Positions 25,400 to 33,584 of a stretch of 36,911 nt of DNA are shown here, one piece after another. The notes under the pieces are model-generated. The model had not been told where the DNA came from, did no database searches, and was given only the letters and a program-made list of their open reading frames with translations. Within the stretch, counting starts at the first letter, position 1. Each line of letters opens with the position of its first letter. Position numbers and translations under genes: made by a program. Where the stretch lies: assembly GCA_025453655.1 (NCBI GenBank), contig JALOPX010000007.1, positions 1 through 36,911 on the forward strand, read 5' to 3'. Origin of the DNA: Candidatus Krumholzibacteriia bacterium (GTDB lineage: Bacteria; Krumholzibacteriota; Krumholzibacteriia; Krumholzibacteriales; Krumholzibacteriaceae).

Positions 25400-25460
25400 A
25401 TTTCCACCTTCCTTCCTCGCGTCCAACGGTTGATTATACGCGCGGGGCCGCGGCCGGGTT

Positions 25461-26105
25461 TCACCTTGCCGGACGGTTTTTCCCGAAGAGGGCGTCTATC
25501 AGGTTCAATTCGTCGCCCGTCAGCGTCCTGCCGCCGCCGGAGAATCCGACCATGAATGTGATCTTCGCCGCGTCTTCCACGAGCTCGATCCGGTTGAAGG
25601 CTTCGGCGGGCGAGCCGCCGGCCGCCACGACGCCGTGGTTCCCCATCAGCACGGTATCTGCGCCGAGCATCGCGTCGGAGACCGCCTCCGCGAGGGCGGG
25701 GCTTCCCATCATTGCGTACGGGACGAAGGCCGGTTCGCCGAGGACGGCGCGCGATTCCGCCGTGAGGTCGAAACGGATCCTTCCGCCCGTCGAGCAGAAG
25801 GCGGTGGCGAAGACCGGATGAGCGTGCATCACCGAGCGAACGTCGGGGCGTTTCATGTAGACGGCGGCGTGGAGGCCCGATTCCATGCTGGGCTTCGAAT
25901 CGCCTCCGGGGGGCCCTCCGCCGATCCTCATCACGACGAGATCCCCGGGACGCGTCGCGCCCTTGTCCATGCCCGACTGGGTGATCAGCATGCGGCCGCC
26001 GTCGAGCCTCAGGCTCGCGTTCCCGCCGGTCGACGTCGTGAGCCGGCGTTCGTAAAGCCTTCGCATGAAGGAGGCGAGCTCTTCTCTCTCTTCGGTGAAA
26101 TCCAT
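25461..26105 (-). CDS. Class II aldolase/adducin-family protein
   Basis: Zinc-dependent aldolase or epimerase of sugar phosphates, in the fuculose/rhamnulose-1-phosphate and ribulose-5-phosphate epimerase group. The 214-residue length is normal. Motifs in order are TTSTGGNASLRL (phosphate loop), the ITQSGMDKG loop, SMESGLHAAVY with the catalytic Glu, VMHAHPVFATAF with two zinc His, and MGNHGVVAAG with the third His. The ATG at 26105 gives the normal N-terminus, though its ribosome site is poor. A GTG at 26162 overlapping the MFS stop is the alternative. It follows the MFS gene closely, suggesting an uptake-and-catabolism pair for a carbohydrate or sugar acid. Confidence 0.9.
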   Translation of the reverse strand: MDFTEEREELASFMRRLYERRLTTSTGGNASLRLDGGRMLITQSGMDKGATRPGDLVVMRIGGGPPGGDSKPSMESGLHAAVYMKRPDVRSVMHAHPVFATAFCSTGGRIRFDLTAESRAVLGEPAFVPYAMMGSPALAEAVSDAMLGADTVLMGNHGVVAAGGSPAEAFNRIELVEDAAKITFMVGFSGGGRTLTGDELNLIDALFGKNRPAR

Positions 26106-26158
26106 TTTTCCCGGAGGCCCCTTCCGTTGATTTTCGAACGGCCACGCGGCCGCGCCCG

Positions 26159-27346
26159 TCACACCCCGCTTATCCGCCCGCTCCGCATCAGATGGCGCAG
26201 GTAGAATATTACAAGAATGACCATCGCGCTGAGAAGGACAAAAGGGGCCTGTATGCTGAACATGTCGGAGATATGCCCGCTTATGAACGAGAAGACCGAG
26301 TTCCCGATGATGCTTATGTTGGCCGAGAGGGCGAAGGCGGCCGTCCTTTCCCTGTCGCGTATGATCTCGGACATGAATGACGGGATCGACGGGTAGGTGA
26401 TGAAGAGGCCGAGACCGCTGAGGGCGAATGCGGCGATCACCAGGGGGGCGCTCGTGCCGAAAGCGAGGGTCAGCGACGACGCGGCCATGACGCCGTATGA
26501 CGCCATCAGCGTCCTTCGGCGGTTGAAGCGTTCCGCTATCTTCCCGTAGAACAGCGCCGAAAGGGTTCCCGCGGCCATCCAGAGCCCGAGGACCATCCCC
26601 ATCGCCGACGGCGGCATGCCGAGCCTGTGATTGAGAAGGCTCGGGGAGTAATCGAGCATGATCCCCCAGGCGAGGCCTCCGAAAAGGATGAGCGGGATGA
26701 AGATCGCGACACCCCTGAAGGTGTGGGGCCAGGATATCGGCTTTTTCTCGCTCTCCTTCTGCTCAGCTATCTCATCCTCGCTCGTCGTGCCCGCCGAGAT
26801 GGCGAACCCCGCGATCACGGCGGCGAGGTTGATCGAGCCCCACACGTAAAGGGGGGTCTTCCACCCGTAATGCTCGGCGAGGAATCCCGTCGATGTGAAG
26901 GCGAGAAGAACGCCGATGTTGCCGAAGGCGCTCTGTATCCCCATCGCCCTGTCGAGGGACGGGCCCTTGAAGGAATGCGATATCCACGAGAACCCGACGG
27001 GATGATAGATGCTCGTCCCGAGGCGGATCCCTATGAAAAAGAGAACCAGCATCATGTAGTTTCTCGAAAGGGTCAGAAGAAGAAGGGAGATTCCGACGAT
27101 CAGCGCGTCGGCGGCGAGGTAATATCGCGAATGCCTGGGTTTCGAGAAGTGCCCGATCAGGGCCTGGGCGATCACGGAGACGGCGAGACCGATAAGAACC
27201 ATCGTGCCGATGTCGGAGTACCTCGTTATCAGGAACTTCTGCGTATACAGAAGGGGGAAGAGGGCGGGGAGTATCACGAGCGAGCCGTCGTTGAAGGCGT
27301 GGTACATGGAGACGGCTGCGAGCATTCTTCTTTTTTTCGGTTCCAT
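26159..27346 (-). CDS. MFS transporter
   Basis: A 395-residue protein with about 12 membrane helices in two halves joined by a charged loop (SEDEIAEQKESEKKP). Features include the N-terminal SMYHAFNDGSLVILPALFPLL, GHFSKPRHSRY at the cytoplasmic loop 2-3 position of the family, and YGKIAERFNRRRTL as its repeat in the second half. These suit the fosmidomycin-resistance/FSR-like or sugar-acid groups. The start at 27346 begins just before the first helix but lacks a clear ribosome site; the frame stays open far upstream. It is followed 53 bases later by the class II aldolase gene and faces the MEMO gene across a shared promoter region. The substrate is unknown. Confidence 0.9.
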   Translation of the reverse strand: MEPKKRRMLAAVSMYHAFNDGSLVILPALFPLLYTQKFLITRYSDIGTMVLIGLAVSVIAQALIGHFSKPRHSRYYLAADALIVGISLLLLTLSRNYMMLVLFFIGIRLGTSIYHPVGFSWISHSFKGPSLDRAMGIQSAFGNIGVLLAFTSTGFLAEHYGWKTPLYVWGSINLAAVIAGFAISAGTTSEDEIAEQKESEKKPISWPHTFRGVAIFIPLILFGGLAWGIMLDYSPSLLNHRLGMPPSAMGMVLGLWMAAGTLSALFYGKIAERFNRRRTLMASYGVMAASSLTLAFGTSAPLVIAAFALSGLGLFITYPSIPSFMSEIIRDRERTAAFALSANISIIGNSVFSFISGHISDMFSIQAPFVLLSAMVILVIFYLRHLMRSGRISGV

Positions 27347-27641
27347 TTCCGTTCGATTCACCGGGCCCGGCCGGGCGTTTAAACTGACCGCTCCCCGCTT
27401 CATCCAATCGGGGCTTTCCCGGGCCTCCCCGGGCGACTGATCAATATAATTTCGCGCGGTTGAAAAGTTAAGCGATTTCATGGCTTCGCTGCGATATTTC
27501 GGCCCCCGCCCCGGGCCCGCCGCCTCCTTTCCCGCGATCCGGGGAGCCGCGCGCGGGCCCGGTCCCCCGGGGCCCCCCGCCGGCTCCTTGCAATACCGCT
27601 TCCCGTGATGTAAGATTTCGCCGAACAACCGGAGGTCGCCC

Positions 27642-28784
27642 ATGAGAAACCGCAACGCAAACGCTCTGGCTCTTTCCACGCTCCTGCTTGCCTTGTCCAT
27701 TCTTGTTCCCGCGGGCCCGCCCGCCGCGCGCGCAGCGGATGGCGGCGTCCGTTCCCCCGTCGATTCGGTCGGCTACGCCACCGCTGCCCGTCAGATGGAA
27801 ACGATCGTGGCGGCGGCGGAAGAATATCTGGCGGGGCGCCGCGAAAAGGAGCCCGATCTTCCCGCCGGGCCCATGATCGGGGGGATATGCCCGCATGACG
27901 ACTATATCTACGCCGCGCCGGCGTACGTGAATCTTCTTCGGAATCTCGAAGCTCCCCTCGTTGTGCTCGTCGGGGTGTCGCACGCTGCGAGGCGCGAGGG
28001 GGTGAGCGGAAAGATCGTCTTCGACACCTTCCGCGCCTGGAAGGGCCCCTACGGGGAGGTCCCCGTATCGTCGATGAGGGAGGACATCATAAGCGCGATG
28101 CCTCGGGGCCTCGTTCTCGAAAGCGAAAAACTCCACGCCGCGGAGCATTCGCTGGAAGGGCTGATCCCATTCATCCAGTACCCGTGGCCGGGCGCCGCCG
28201 CGGAGGGGCGGGGCGGAGGCCGGAAGGTCGAGATACTTCCGGTTCTCGTCACCATGTTCCCCGGCGGGAGTTCCCGCGCAGCCGCGTGGGCTTTCACGGA
28301 GGCCCTGCGCGGGCAGATGGAGAAACGGGGGTTGAGACTCGGGCGGGACGTGGCGGTCGTCATATCGGCCGACTGTGTCCACTACGGGGACGAGGGGTGG
28401 GGAGGGAGGAATTACGCCCCCTTCGGGACCGACCGCGAAGGGTATCGAAAGGCCGTAGCGCAGGATGTCGACATCGCCACGTCGACCCTCGCCGGAAGGA
28501 TCGACGGGCGAAAGATCGACGCTTTCAGGGAGAGGGTCGACAGCGGGGAATTCGAAAAGCCCTACAAAATCCCCTGGTGCGGCGTATATTCGATCCCCTT
28601 CGGCCTCTCCGTGATCTGGGGATTATGCGCTCTGGACGGCAGGGAGGCGCCTCTCGGCGTCATGCTCGATTACAGCACGAGCCTCGACCCCGGGAGGATC
28701 GACGCGGGGCGAAGCGGGCTCGGCGCGACGAACATCGCGACCCTTCGCCACTGGGTCGGGTATACGGCCGTCGGTTACTGGTGA
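27642..28784 (+). CDS. Exported MEMO-family protein (AmmeMemoRadiSam system B-like)
   Basis: The MEMO fold is related to non-haem iron dioxygenases. The conserved metal-site residues can be seen: His85 in GICPHDDYIYA (usual PHAGY), His169 in AEHSLEG, and Cys313 in IPWCGVYS. SADCVHYGD (Asp244, His247) matches the SSDxxHYG motif. The first 31 residues are a signal peptide (cleavage after ARA), so the protein acts outside the cytoplasm. GGAGGTC lies seven bases before the ATG. Partner genes of the AmmeMemoRadiSam set (an AMMECR1-domain and a radical SAM gene) are not nearby, so it stands alone. The biochemical role of bacterial MEMO proteins is not settled. Confidence 0.9.
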   Translation: MRNRNANALALSTLLLALSILVPAGPPAARAADGGVRSPVDSVGYATAARQMETIVAAAEEYLAGRREKEPDLPAGPMIGGICPHDDYIYAAPAYVNLLRNLEAPLVVLVGVSHAARREGVSGKIVFDTFRAWKGPYGEVPVSSMREDIISAMPRGLVLESEKLHAAEHSLEGLIPFIQYPWPGAAAEGRGGGRKVEILPVLVTMFPGGSSRAAAWAFTEALRGQMEKRGLRLGRDVAVVISADCVHYGDEGWGGRNYAPFGTDREGYRKAVAQDVDIATSTLAGRIDGRKIDAFRERVDSGEFEKPYKIPWCGVYSIPFGLSVIWGLCALDGREAPLGVMLDYSTSLDPGRIDAGRSGLGATNIATLRHWVGYTAVGYW

Positions 28785-28797
28785 GGGAGGCGCCGCC

Positions 28798-29145
28798 TCA
28801 TTCGAGATCGAGCTCGAGGATGTCGCCCACCGAGGTCCGGCTTTCCGAGAGACGGTCGGCCGGAAGCTCTATCGCGCTGACGGCCGATGGAGCCGAGTCG
28901 GCGAAGCAGCCGGGCGGGAAGTTTTTCAGGATCTTCACGATTCTCCAGTCGCAGTCGAGAAAGGCGATGTCGACCGGGTTTTTCATGCCTACGGTGTAAA
29001 TCCCGTGGCAGGGGCTTATCCACAGGACGCAATCTCCCGGTATCCCTCCGCCGTTGAGGAGCCCCAGTGTTTTCTGAAAATGCCGGTTCAACGTAAGAAG
29101 GGTTCCGCCGAGCAATGTGGAACGCGTTTTGTTGAAGACCGGCAT
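28798..29145 (-). CDS. DUF192-family protein
   Basis: The 115-residue product is the compact DUF192 domain: TRSTLLGG near the N-terminus, LLNGGGIPGDCVLWISPCHGIYTVGMKNPVDIAFLD (the usual CxxIHTxGM.fpIDvvFlD signature), and AIELPADRLSES at the end. The start at 29145 is set by AGGGAG eight bases upstream and gives a protein with no signal peptide. It begins 16 bases after the stop of the prepilin-peptidase-like gene, so the two form an operon. The function of DUF192 is unknown. Confidence 0.9.
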   Translation of the reverse strand: MPVFNKTRSTLLGGTLLTLNRHFQKTLGLLNGGGIPGDCVLWISPCHGIYTVGMKNPVDIAFLDCDWRIVKILKNFPPGCFADSAPSAVSAIELPADRLSESRTSVGDILELDLE

Positions 29146-29161
29146 GGCAGCGCTCCCTGCG

Positions 29162-29764
29162 TCAGATGAATAACCCGCTGAAAACCACGGCAAGTGCGGC
29201 GAGAGCCAGTTTCGCCCCCCATGACAGGGTCGGAATGACGACGGCCGTGACGCCGGCGTATTCCGGGACCCGCGCCTGCTCCGGTTCCGCCGCGGCCTCC
29301 CGGGCCTTCTTTGAGGCTCCCAGCAATTCCCGCGACGCTTCGTATCCGTCCCCGGCGAGGGATGGAGACGGTTCGGCGAGGCACCCCGCGTAACGGTCCC
29401 TCATCCTGATGGTATCGGCCCCGAGCAGTCTCTGGGCGATGCTCAGGGACATCACGATGAGAAAAAGGACCGCGGCGCCGGCCGGGCCGACCATCGCGCC
29501 GATCGCCGCCGAGATCATGAACTCCCCGGCCGAGATTTTCCTTTCGTTGTAGTGGAACGCGGTGCAGATTATCGCCGTCAGAATGCCGCCGAAGGCCAGG
29601 ACGACCCCGAAGACGCCGGAATCCATCGCCCGGATTACCAGCGAAAAGATCGTCAGCATGACAACGGCGGTTATCGCCCCGGTTCTATCTTCACCCTTGC
29701 GCAGGGTCGCGTAGAAGAGCACAAGGATTGCGAGTATCTTCAGTATCTGGAGCTGTATTCCCAC
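29162..29764 (-). CDS. Prepilin-peptidase-like (A24/CpaA-type) membrane protein lacking catalytic Asp
   Basis: Starts at GTG 29764 with GGAGAAAGGG upstream. The first 115 residues have the layout of short CpaA/TadV prepilin peptidases: a first helix then the Y-x-D-L-R site, a glycine-rich middle helix, and the GxGD-type site before a long helix. Here the two catalytic Asp are Thr20 (YATLRKG) and Glu81 (ISAGEFMISAAIGAMVGPAG). A basic/acidic, Ala-rich linker of about 50 residues and a last membrane segment (about 172-200) follow, which the peptidases lack. It is therefore probably not a peptidase, perhaps a scaffold for a pilus or secretion system. A candidate promoter lies 130 bases upstream. 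The A24 relation is by pattern; an unrelated membrane protein is possible. Confidence 0.75.
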   Translation of the reverse strand: MGIQLQILKILAILVLFYATLRKGEDRTGAITAVVMLTIFSLVIRAMDSGVFGVVLAFGGILTAIICTAFHYNERKISAGEFMISAAIGAMVGPAGAAVLFLIVMSLSIAQRLLGADTIRMRDRYAGCLAEPSPSLAGDGYEASRELLGASKKAREAAAEPEQARVPEYAGVTAVVIPTLSWGAKLALAALAVVFSGLFI

Positions 29765-29900
29765 GATTTCCCTTTCTCCTTCCCCTGGACGTTCCAGTAT
29801 CCAGTATCCCTTGTAACAAGATATATTCCATATGTTACGGCTACCCGTCACCTGCTTCAGGGGGGGAGGTGCGGCGGGGGGTGCGATCACGCAACGTATT

Positions 29901-29929
29901 ATTATATTACAAGATACATTTGCGGGCAA
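29901..29929 (-). promoter_or_regulatory. Candidate promoter of the A24-like/DUF192 operon
   Basis: On the minus strand TTGCCC (29929-29924) and a perfect TATAAT (29906-29901) are 17 bases apart. This lies in an AT-rich island within an otherwise GC-rich gap, 130 bases before the GTG at 29764. Confidence 0.5.
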
Positions 29930-30052
29930 TATCACGCCGCAGGCGGATGGAAAGAGCCGGGACCGGGTTCGCGCTTCCGTTTGGGCAGGGGTGTTGGGTA
30001 AAATTCCCCAGCCAGGGCATTTCAAATACAACTGTCGGCGAAACTTTACAGT

Positions 30053-31198
30053 TTATCGGGGGTGGTGTTGACGGTTGGGGCCCGTTGTTCCCTGGCGCTG
30101 CGCGCCCTTCCCTGTAAATCCGCGGCCCTGTTCAGAGACGAGCCGGATGAAGGCAGTTTCGATTCTCTCCATGTTCGGCTTCCACAGCCCCTTTTCCATG
30201 ATGATCCCGGCGTTTATTTTCGCGCACCTTTCCATCGATCCCGGGTCGGCGGCGGCAAGGACGGCGCGGGCGAGCCCTTCGGGGGAATCGGCCGGGAAGA
30301 GGCGCCCGTTGATCCCGTCCTCGATCCACTCCCTGTTGGCCGGGATGTCCGTCACCACGGGGGAGGCGCCGCACGCCATCGCTTCGAGCAGTGATACCGA
30401 CGTCGAATCGGAACGGGAGGTGGAAATGTAGAGGTCGGCCTTCCTCAGAAGGGCGGCGATGGAGGAGGGATCGAGCCTGCCGGTGAAGGTGAACCTCTCC
30501 TGCATACCCAGCCGCGACGCCTTTTCTTCGAGCCTCTCCCTGAGCGGCCCCTCTCCGCACACGATGAAACGGGCGTCGATCCCCTCCGATATGAGCGGGG
30601 AGGCGTCGACAAGGAGATCGAGGTTGTAGATATCGTAAAGGTTCCTCGTGCTGACGATCGTCAGGGGCGGGGTTTTCCCGCCGGCCGTGCGATCCTTGCC
30701 GGGCCCCGGGTGAAAGATCGTCTCGTCTATCCCGAAAAAGATTTTGAGTATCCTCCCGCGGGGGGCTCCGGCGAGCGAGGCCGCTTCGGAAAGGATCTCG
30801 GCGTCCGTCGTGACGAGGTCGGCGCGGCCGAGGGCCCTTCGGATCTGGATCCTGTGAATCGCGCTCGAGGGATAATCGACGAGCAGGTCGGAGCCGAGCG
30901 CAGATACGACGAAAGGTCTCACGCCGGACAGGCTGCCGAGCAGCCCGTACCCTGACACGTAGAGGGCGTTGAGAAGGTCGGGCCGGAAATCCCCCAGAGT
31001 TTTCCTGACGAGCGGAAGGGCCGAGAGGTATCCGGCGAGTTTCGCAGGCAACCTCATCGGAAGGCGGATCGCGGGGAATGGGCTCCCTTCGACGTCCTCG
31101 AAGGACAGGAGCAGGACCTCGTGTCCCCGGCCGTGGAAATATCCCGCCCACCTTCGAACGTGCCCCAGCGAGCCGTCTCCCATGAACGCGATCCTCAA
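30053..31198 (-). CDS. GT4-family glycosyltransferase
   Basis: GT-B fold: LRIAFMGDGSLGHVRRWAGYF at the N-terminus, VSALGSDLLVDYP in the acceptor half, and IVSTRNLYDIYNLDLLVDA, FIVCGEGPLRERLEEKA and FTGRLDPSSIAALLRKADLYIS in the donor half. The E-x7-E motif reads DSTSVSLLE, with Asp for the first Glu, in an otherwise normal TSVSLLEAMACG setting. I chose TTG at 31198 because GGAAGGAG lies five bases upstream on the minus strand; an ATG at 31183 would be too late for the first strand. The C-terminus (last 20 residues) is basic and poorly conserved in look. It is transcribed alone, 290 bases before the A24-like gene, with no other glycan genes beside it. Confidence 0.9.
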   Translation of the reverse strand: MRIAFMGDGSLGHVRRWAGYFHGRGHEVLLLSFEDVEGSPFPAIRLPMRLPAKLAGYLSALPLVRKTLGDFRPDLLNALYVSGYGLLGSLSGVRPFVVSALGSDLLVDYPSSAIHRIQIRRALGRADLVTTDAEILSEAASLAGAPRGRILKIFFGIDETIFHPGPGKDRTAGGKTPPLTIVSTRNLYDIYNLDLLVDASPLISEGIDARFIVCGEGPLRERLEEKASRLGMQERFTFTGRLDPSSIAALLRKADLYISTSRSDSTSVSLLEAMACGASPVVTDIPANREWIEDGINGRLFPADSPEGLARAVLAAADPGSMERCAKINAGIIMEKGLWKPNMERIETAFIRLVSEQGRGFTGKGAQRQGTTGPNRQHHPR

Positions 31199-31382
31199 AC
31201 CGTCTCCTTCCGCCGGCGAACCGGGCCCGTGCCGACGGCCCACAGTCTAAGGGCGGCGGCGATCTTTGTACATGATTTTCCGGACGCGTTGCGCGGATCG
31301 GAACGGGGATCCGTTTTCGACTCCCCGCTGTCTCCGTGCCGGTCGGTCTGACGCGGGTCGAGCCATGGGGCCCCGCGTATGC

Positions 31383-31388
31383 TATACT
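31383..31388 (+). promoter_or_regulatory. Candidate -10 box of the glycosylase gene
   Basis: TATACT (5/6) lies 24 bases before the ATG at 31412, with GGGAGGG between them. No good -35 is seen at the right distance. Confidence 0.35.
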
Positions 31389-31411
31389 CCGCGCAAGGGA
31401 GGGAATTTGAA

Positions 31412-32116
31412 ATGAAAAAACGCGCGGCGGCGGGCGGCGGAAAGGAAGCTGCGGGGATCGTCACGGCGGTCTACGAGACCCTGTACGACCGCTTCGGGCC
31501 GCAGGGTTGGTGGCCCGTGACGGCGGGCGGCGAGACGGAGGCGAGATATTCGGGGGGACCGGTCTGTGACGGCCAGCGGTTCGAGGTCGCGGCAGGGGCC
31601 GTTCTCACGCAGAACACATCCTGGGCTAACGCCTCGAGGGCCGTCGGGAATCTTGTCCGCCGGGGGGCGCTCGACCCGGAGTCGATCCTTTCGATGGACG
31701 TCAGGGTGCTGGCGGAGCTTATCAAGCCCTCCGGGTATTACAACCGGAAGGCGGTGATATTGAAGGAACTGGCCGCGTGCTTCCCGCCCCGTGCGGAAAT
31801 TACACGCGAATCGCTCCTCGCCGTTTCCGGAATAGGCCCGGAGACGGCAGATTCGATCATGCTCTACGCCTTCGGGGAACCCTTTTTTGTCGTGGACGCC
31901 TACACGATAAGAGTCTTTTCGAGGATCGGCCTGATCGTTCCCGGAGAGTGCTACGAGAATGTCAGGACCTTTTTCGAAGGAAACCTTCCCGCGGATGCCG
32001 GAATCTTCCAGGAGTACCACGCCCTGATCGTAAAGGTCGCCAAGGAGTTTTGCAGAAGGAAACCCCTGTGCGGCGGATGCCCCCTTAATCCCCATTGCGG
32101 GCGGGAAACCGCCTGA
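31412..32116 (+). CDS. Endonuclease III-like DNA glycosylase (HhH-GPD)
   Basis: Removes damaged bases from DNA. The 234-residue protein has VLTQNTSWANA (the QNT substrate loop, 67-71), the helix-hairpin-helix LLAVSGIGPETADSIML (about 135-150), catalytic Asp162 in FFVVDAYTIRV, and a C-terminal cluster Cys214-x5-Cys220-x2-Cys223-x5-Cys229 for a [4Fe-4S] centre. The Lys of Nth that cuts the strand (in GVGRKTAN) is Glu144 here (GIGPETAD), so it should be a pure glycosylase, as in the MagIII-type alkyl-base enzymes. The first cysteine gap is five rather than six residues. The start is set by GGGAGGG eight bases upstream; an in-frame ATG at 31379 is less likely. It heads a plus-strand run but lies 331 bases before the signalling genes. 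Confidence 0.9.
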   Translation: MKKRAAAGGGKEAAGIVTAVYETLYDRFGPQGWWPVTAGGETEARYSGGPVCDGQRFEVAAGAVLTQNTSWANASRAVGNLVRRGALDPESILSMDVRVLAELIKPSGYYNRKAVILKELAACFPPRAEITRESLLAVSGIGPETADSIMLYAFGEPFFVVDAYTIRVFSRIGLIVPGECYENVRTFFEGNLPADAGIFQEYHALIVKVAKEFCRRKPLCGGCPLNPHCGRETA

Positions 32117-32447
32117 TTTTTGGCCCCCCGATCCTTTGTGAATGTTTCTTGCACGATGAATGACACAGATGCGGCGCGGCGCCGGGTCCCGTTCATCAAC
32201 ATCATGCCTTTATTGTAGTTACTGAATGGCATCATCCGCCGGCGACGCGCGCCCGATCCTGAACTTGTTGAATGAATGGAAGATACAACCGACGAAGGCG
32301 CCGGCGCCCGGTGGAGGGGATTTTAAACCGTAATTTGACATCGGGTGGCAGGAATCCTGGCGGGAGCCGGTCGGCAGGGCGGGATGGAGCCATCGCTCCA
32401 ACCGGTGAAATCCGACCCGGCATGCATGGAGATTCCGGGGGTTGCTG
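32117..32447. other. 331-base leader region before the RsbW/STAS fusion gene
   Basis: Contains TTGACA (32334-32339, no good -10 at 17 bases), the palindrome GGCGCCGGCGCC (32297-32308), and a short perfect hairpin TGGAGC-CATC-GCTCCA (32385-32400) about 50 bases before the start. No tRNA or known riboswitch core was recognised, and no frame looks coding. Confidence 0.5.
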
Positions 32448-33563
32448 ATGATCCTGTTATCGTTCGATACGGAGAAGAGGATCGTGAATGTCGATCTGGC
32501 GGGGACGCAGCCGCGCGAACTTCCCGGAAGGCTGGCAAGCTTCGTCATGGTCGCTTCCGATTGCGGTGTCGAGGGGATAATATGCGAAGGGATCGGCGCC
32601 CATGAGGACCCGTACTCGAAAGCCGTTTCTTCCATGATCCGTTGCAATCCCCTCTTCATCGGAGGCATCCGCCATACCGAAGAGGCGCCGCGTGTCTCAG
32701 GCGATTTCGGATACAGGCTCGTCAGCAGGAACGAGGATCTCCTCTGTCTGGGCGACATTTCGAATGACAATATGTATTCGATCTTTCTTTCTCCAGGGAT
32801 GGAAGCCGCGGCGGGTGCCTCGGTCTTCGCGTATATGATAACCAATGTGCTGGGTTTCTCGAGCTTCATGTCGTTCGAGGTTCGTTTCAGCGTCTTCGAG
32901 CTGCTTTCCAACATAATCAAACACGGCGAAGCCGGCCAATCGGGTCAATGGATAATGGTGATACTCGAAAGAGCAGGCGACAAGCTGTCCGTTGCGATCG
33001 TCGACAAGGGGACCGGCAGCGATCCGGCCGACGACGAACAATCGGGCCCGGGGGCCCCGTCAGAGGCGGGGATATTCAGGGGGCTGGGCCTTGCGATGAC
33101 GAACAGGCTGACCAATCTGCTCAGGTACGAGAGGGAGCAGGGAACTAACAGGACATATTTCGAGAAATCGATGGTCCCCGGCGGCGGGGAAGATCGGAAT
33201 GACAGGGGGGTCCGGATGTCCAAATTCAGAGTGAACGAAACCGATGGACGGGGTACGGGCGTAAAGAGGCTTATCCTTGAAGGAGATCTCGACAGCGCCG
33301 GAGCGCTCGCTCTCGAGGAGTCGATGCGGAGGCTATTAAACACCGCGGCTCAAACGGTGGAAGTGGATTTCGAGAGGGTATCCTTCGTGTCGAGCGCGGG
33401 CGTGGGGATTCTCCTCGGCATGGTCTCCTCGCTGAGGGGGGACGGCAAGGAAGTGGTCTTCCTGCAAGTCTCGAGCAAGATCGTTTCAGTCTTCAGGCTG
33501 CTCAACCTCGAGGAATATTTCGGTCTCGCGGGGGCCGGGCGGACGGCGCCGGTCTCGGGATGA
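32448..33563 (+). CDS. RsbW-like ATPase fused to a STAS (anti-anti-sigma) domain
   Basis: Three parts. Residues 1 to about 115 are an unrecognised alpha/beta N-terminal domain (LLSFDTEKRIVNVDLAG...). Residues about 115-250 are a GHKL ATPase of the anti-sigma kinase kind: N box ELLSNIIKHGE (Glu151, Asn155, His159), DKGTG at 186-190, and the GLGL lid start at 212-215. Residues about 258-371 are a STAS domain with VDFERVSFVSSAGVGILLGM; Ser316 aligns with the Ser phosphorylated in RsbV/SpoIIAA. In standard partner-switching systems kinase and STAS substrate are separate proteins, so this is a one-piece version. ATG 32448 follows a G-rich stretch; TTG 32442 is possible. The next gene, 21 bases on, is a histidine-kinase-like protein, so the pair probably works in one pathway. 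Confidence 0.88.
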   Translation: MILLSFDTEKRIVNVDLAGTQPRELPGRLASFVMVASDCGVEGIICEGIGAHEDPYSKAVSSMIRCNPLFIGGIRHTEEAPRVSGDFGYRLVSRNEDLLCLGDISNDNMYSIFLSPGMEAAAGASVFAYMITNVLGFSSFMSFEVRFSVFELLSNIIKHGEAGQSGQWIMVILERAGDKLSVAIVDKGTGSDPADDEQSGPGAPSEAGIFRGLGLAMTNRLTNLLRYEREQGTNRTYFEKSMVPGGGEDRNDRGVRMSKFRVNETDGRGTGVKRLILEGDLDSAGALALEESMRRLLNTAAQTVEVDFERVSFVSSAGVGILLGMVSSLRGDGKEVVFLQVSSKIVSVFRLLNLEEYFGLAGAGRTAPVSG

Positions 33564-33584
33564 GCGAAGAAAGGCGGCCCGATC

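Noticed and set aside
27347-27700. Extension of the MFS gene upstream by up to 118 codons
   Set aside because: The extra segment is Gly/Pro/Arg-rich with no helix, and overlaps the start of the MEMO gene on the other strand.
29765-30031. Extension of the A24-like gene upstream by 89 codons
   Set aside because: The stretch contains the promoter boxes and an AT-rich island. The GTG at 29764 has a good ribosome site and starts at the first helix.
32297-32308. Palindrome GGCGCCGGCGCC as an operator
   Set aside because: Easily expected by chance in DNA this GC-rich, and not repeated near other starts.
32117-32447. Riboswitch in the leader of the RsbW-STAS gene
   Set aside because: I looked for cyclic-di-GMP, TPP, cobalamin and SAM core sequences and found none; only short generic hairpins.
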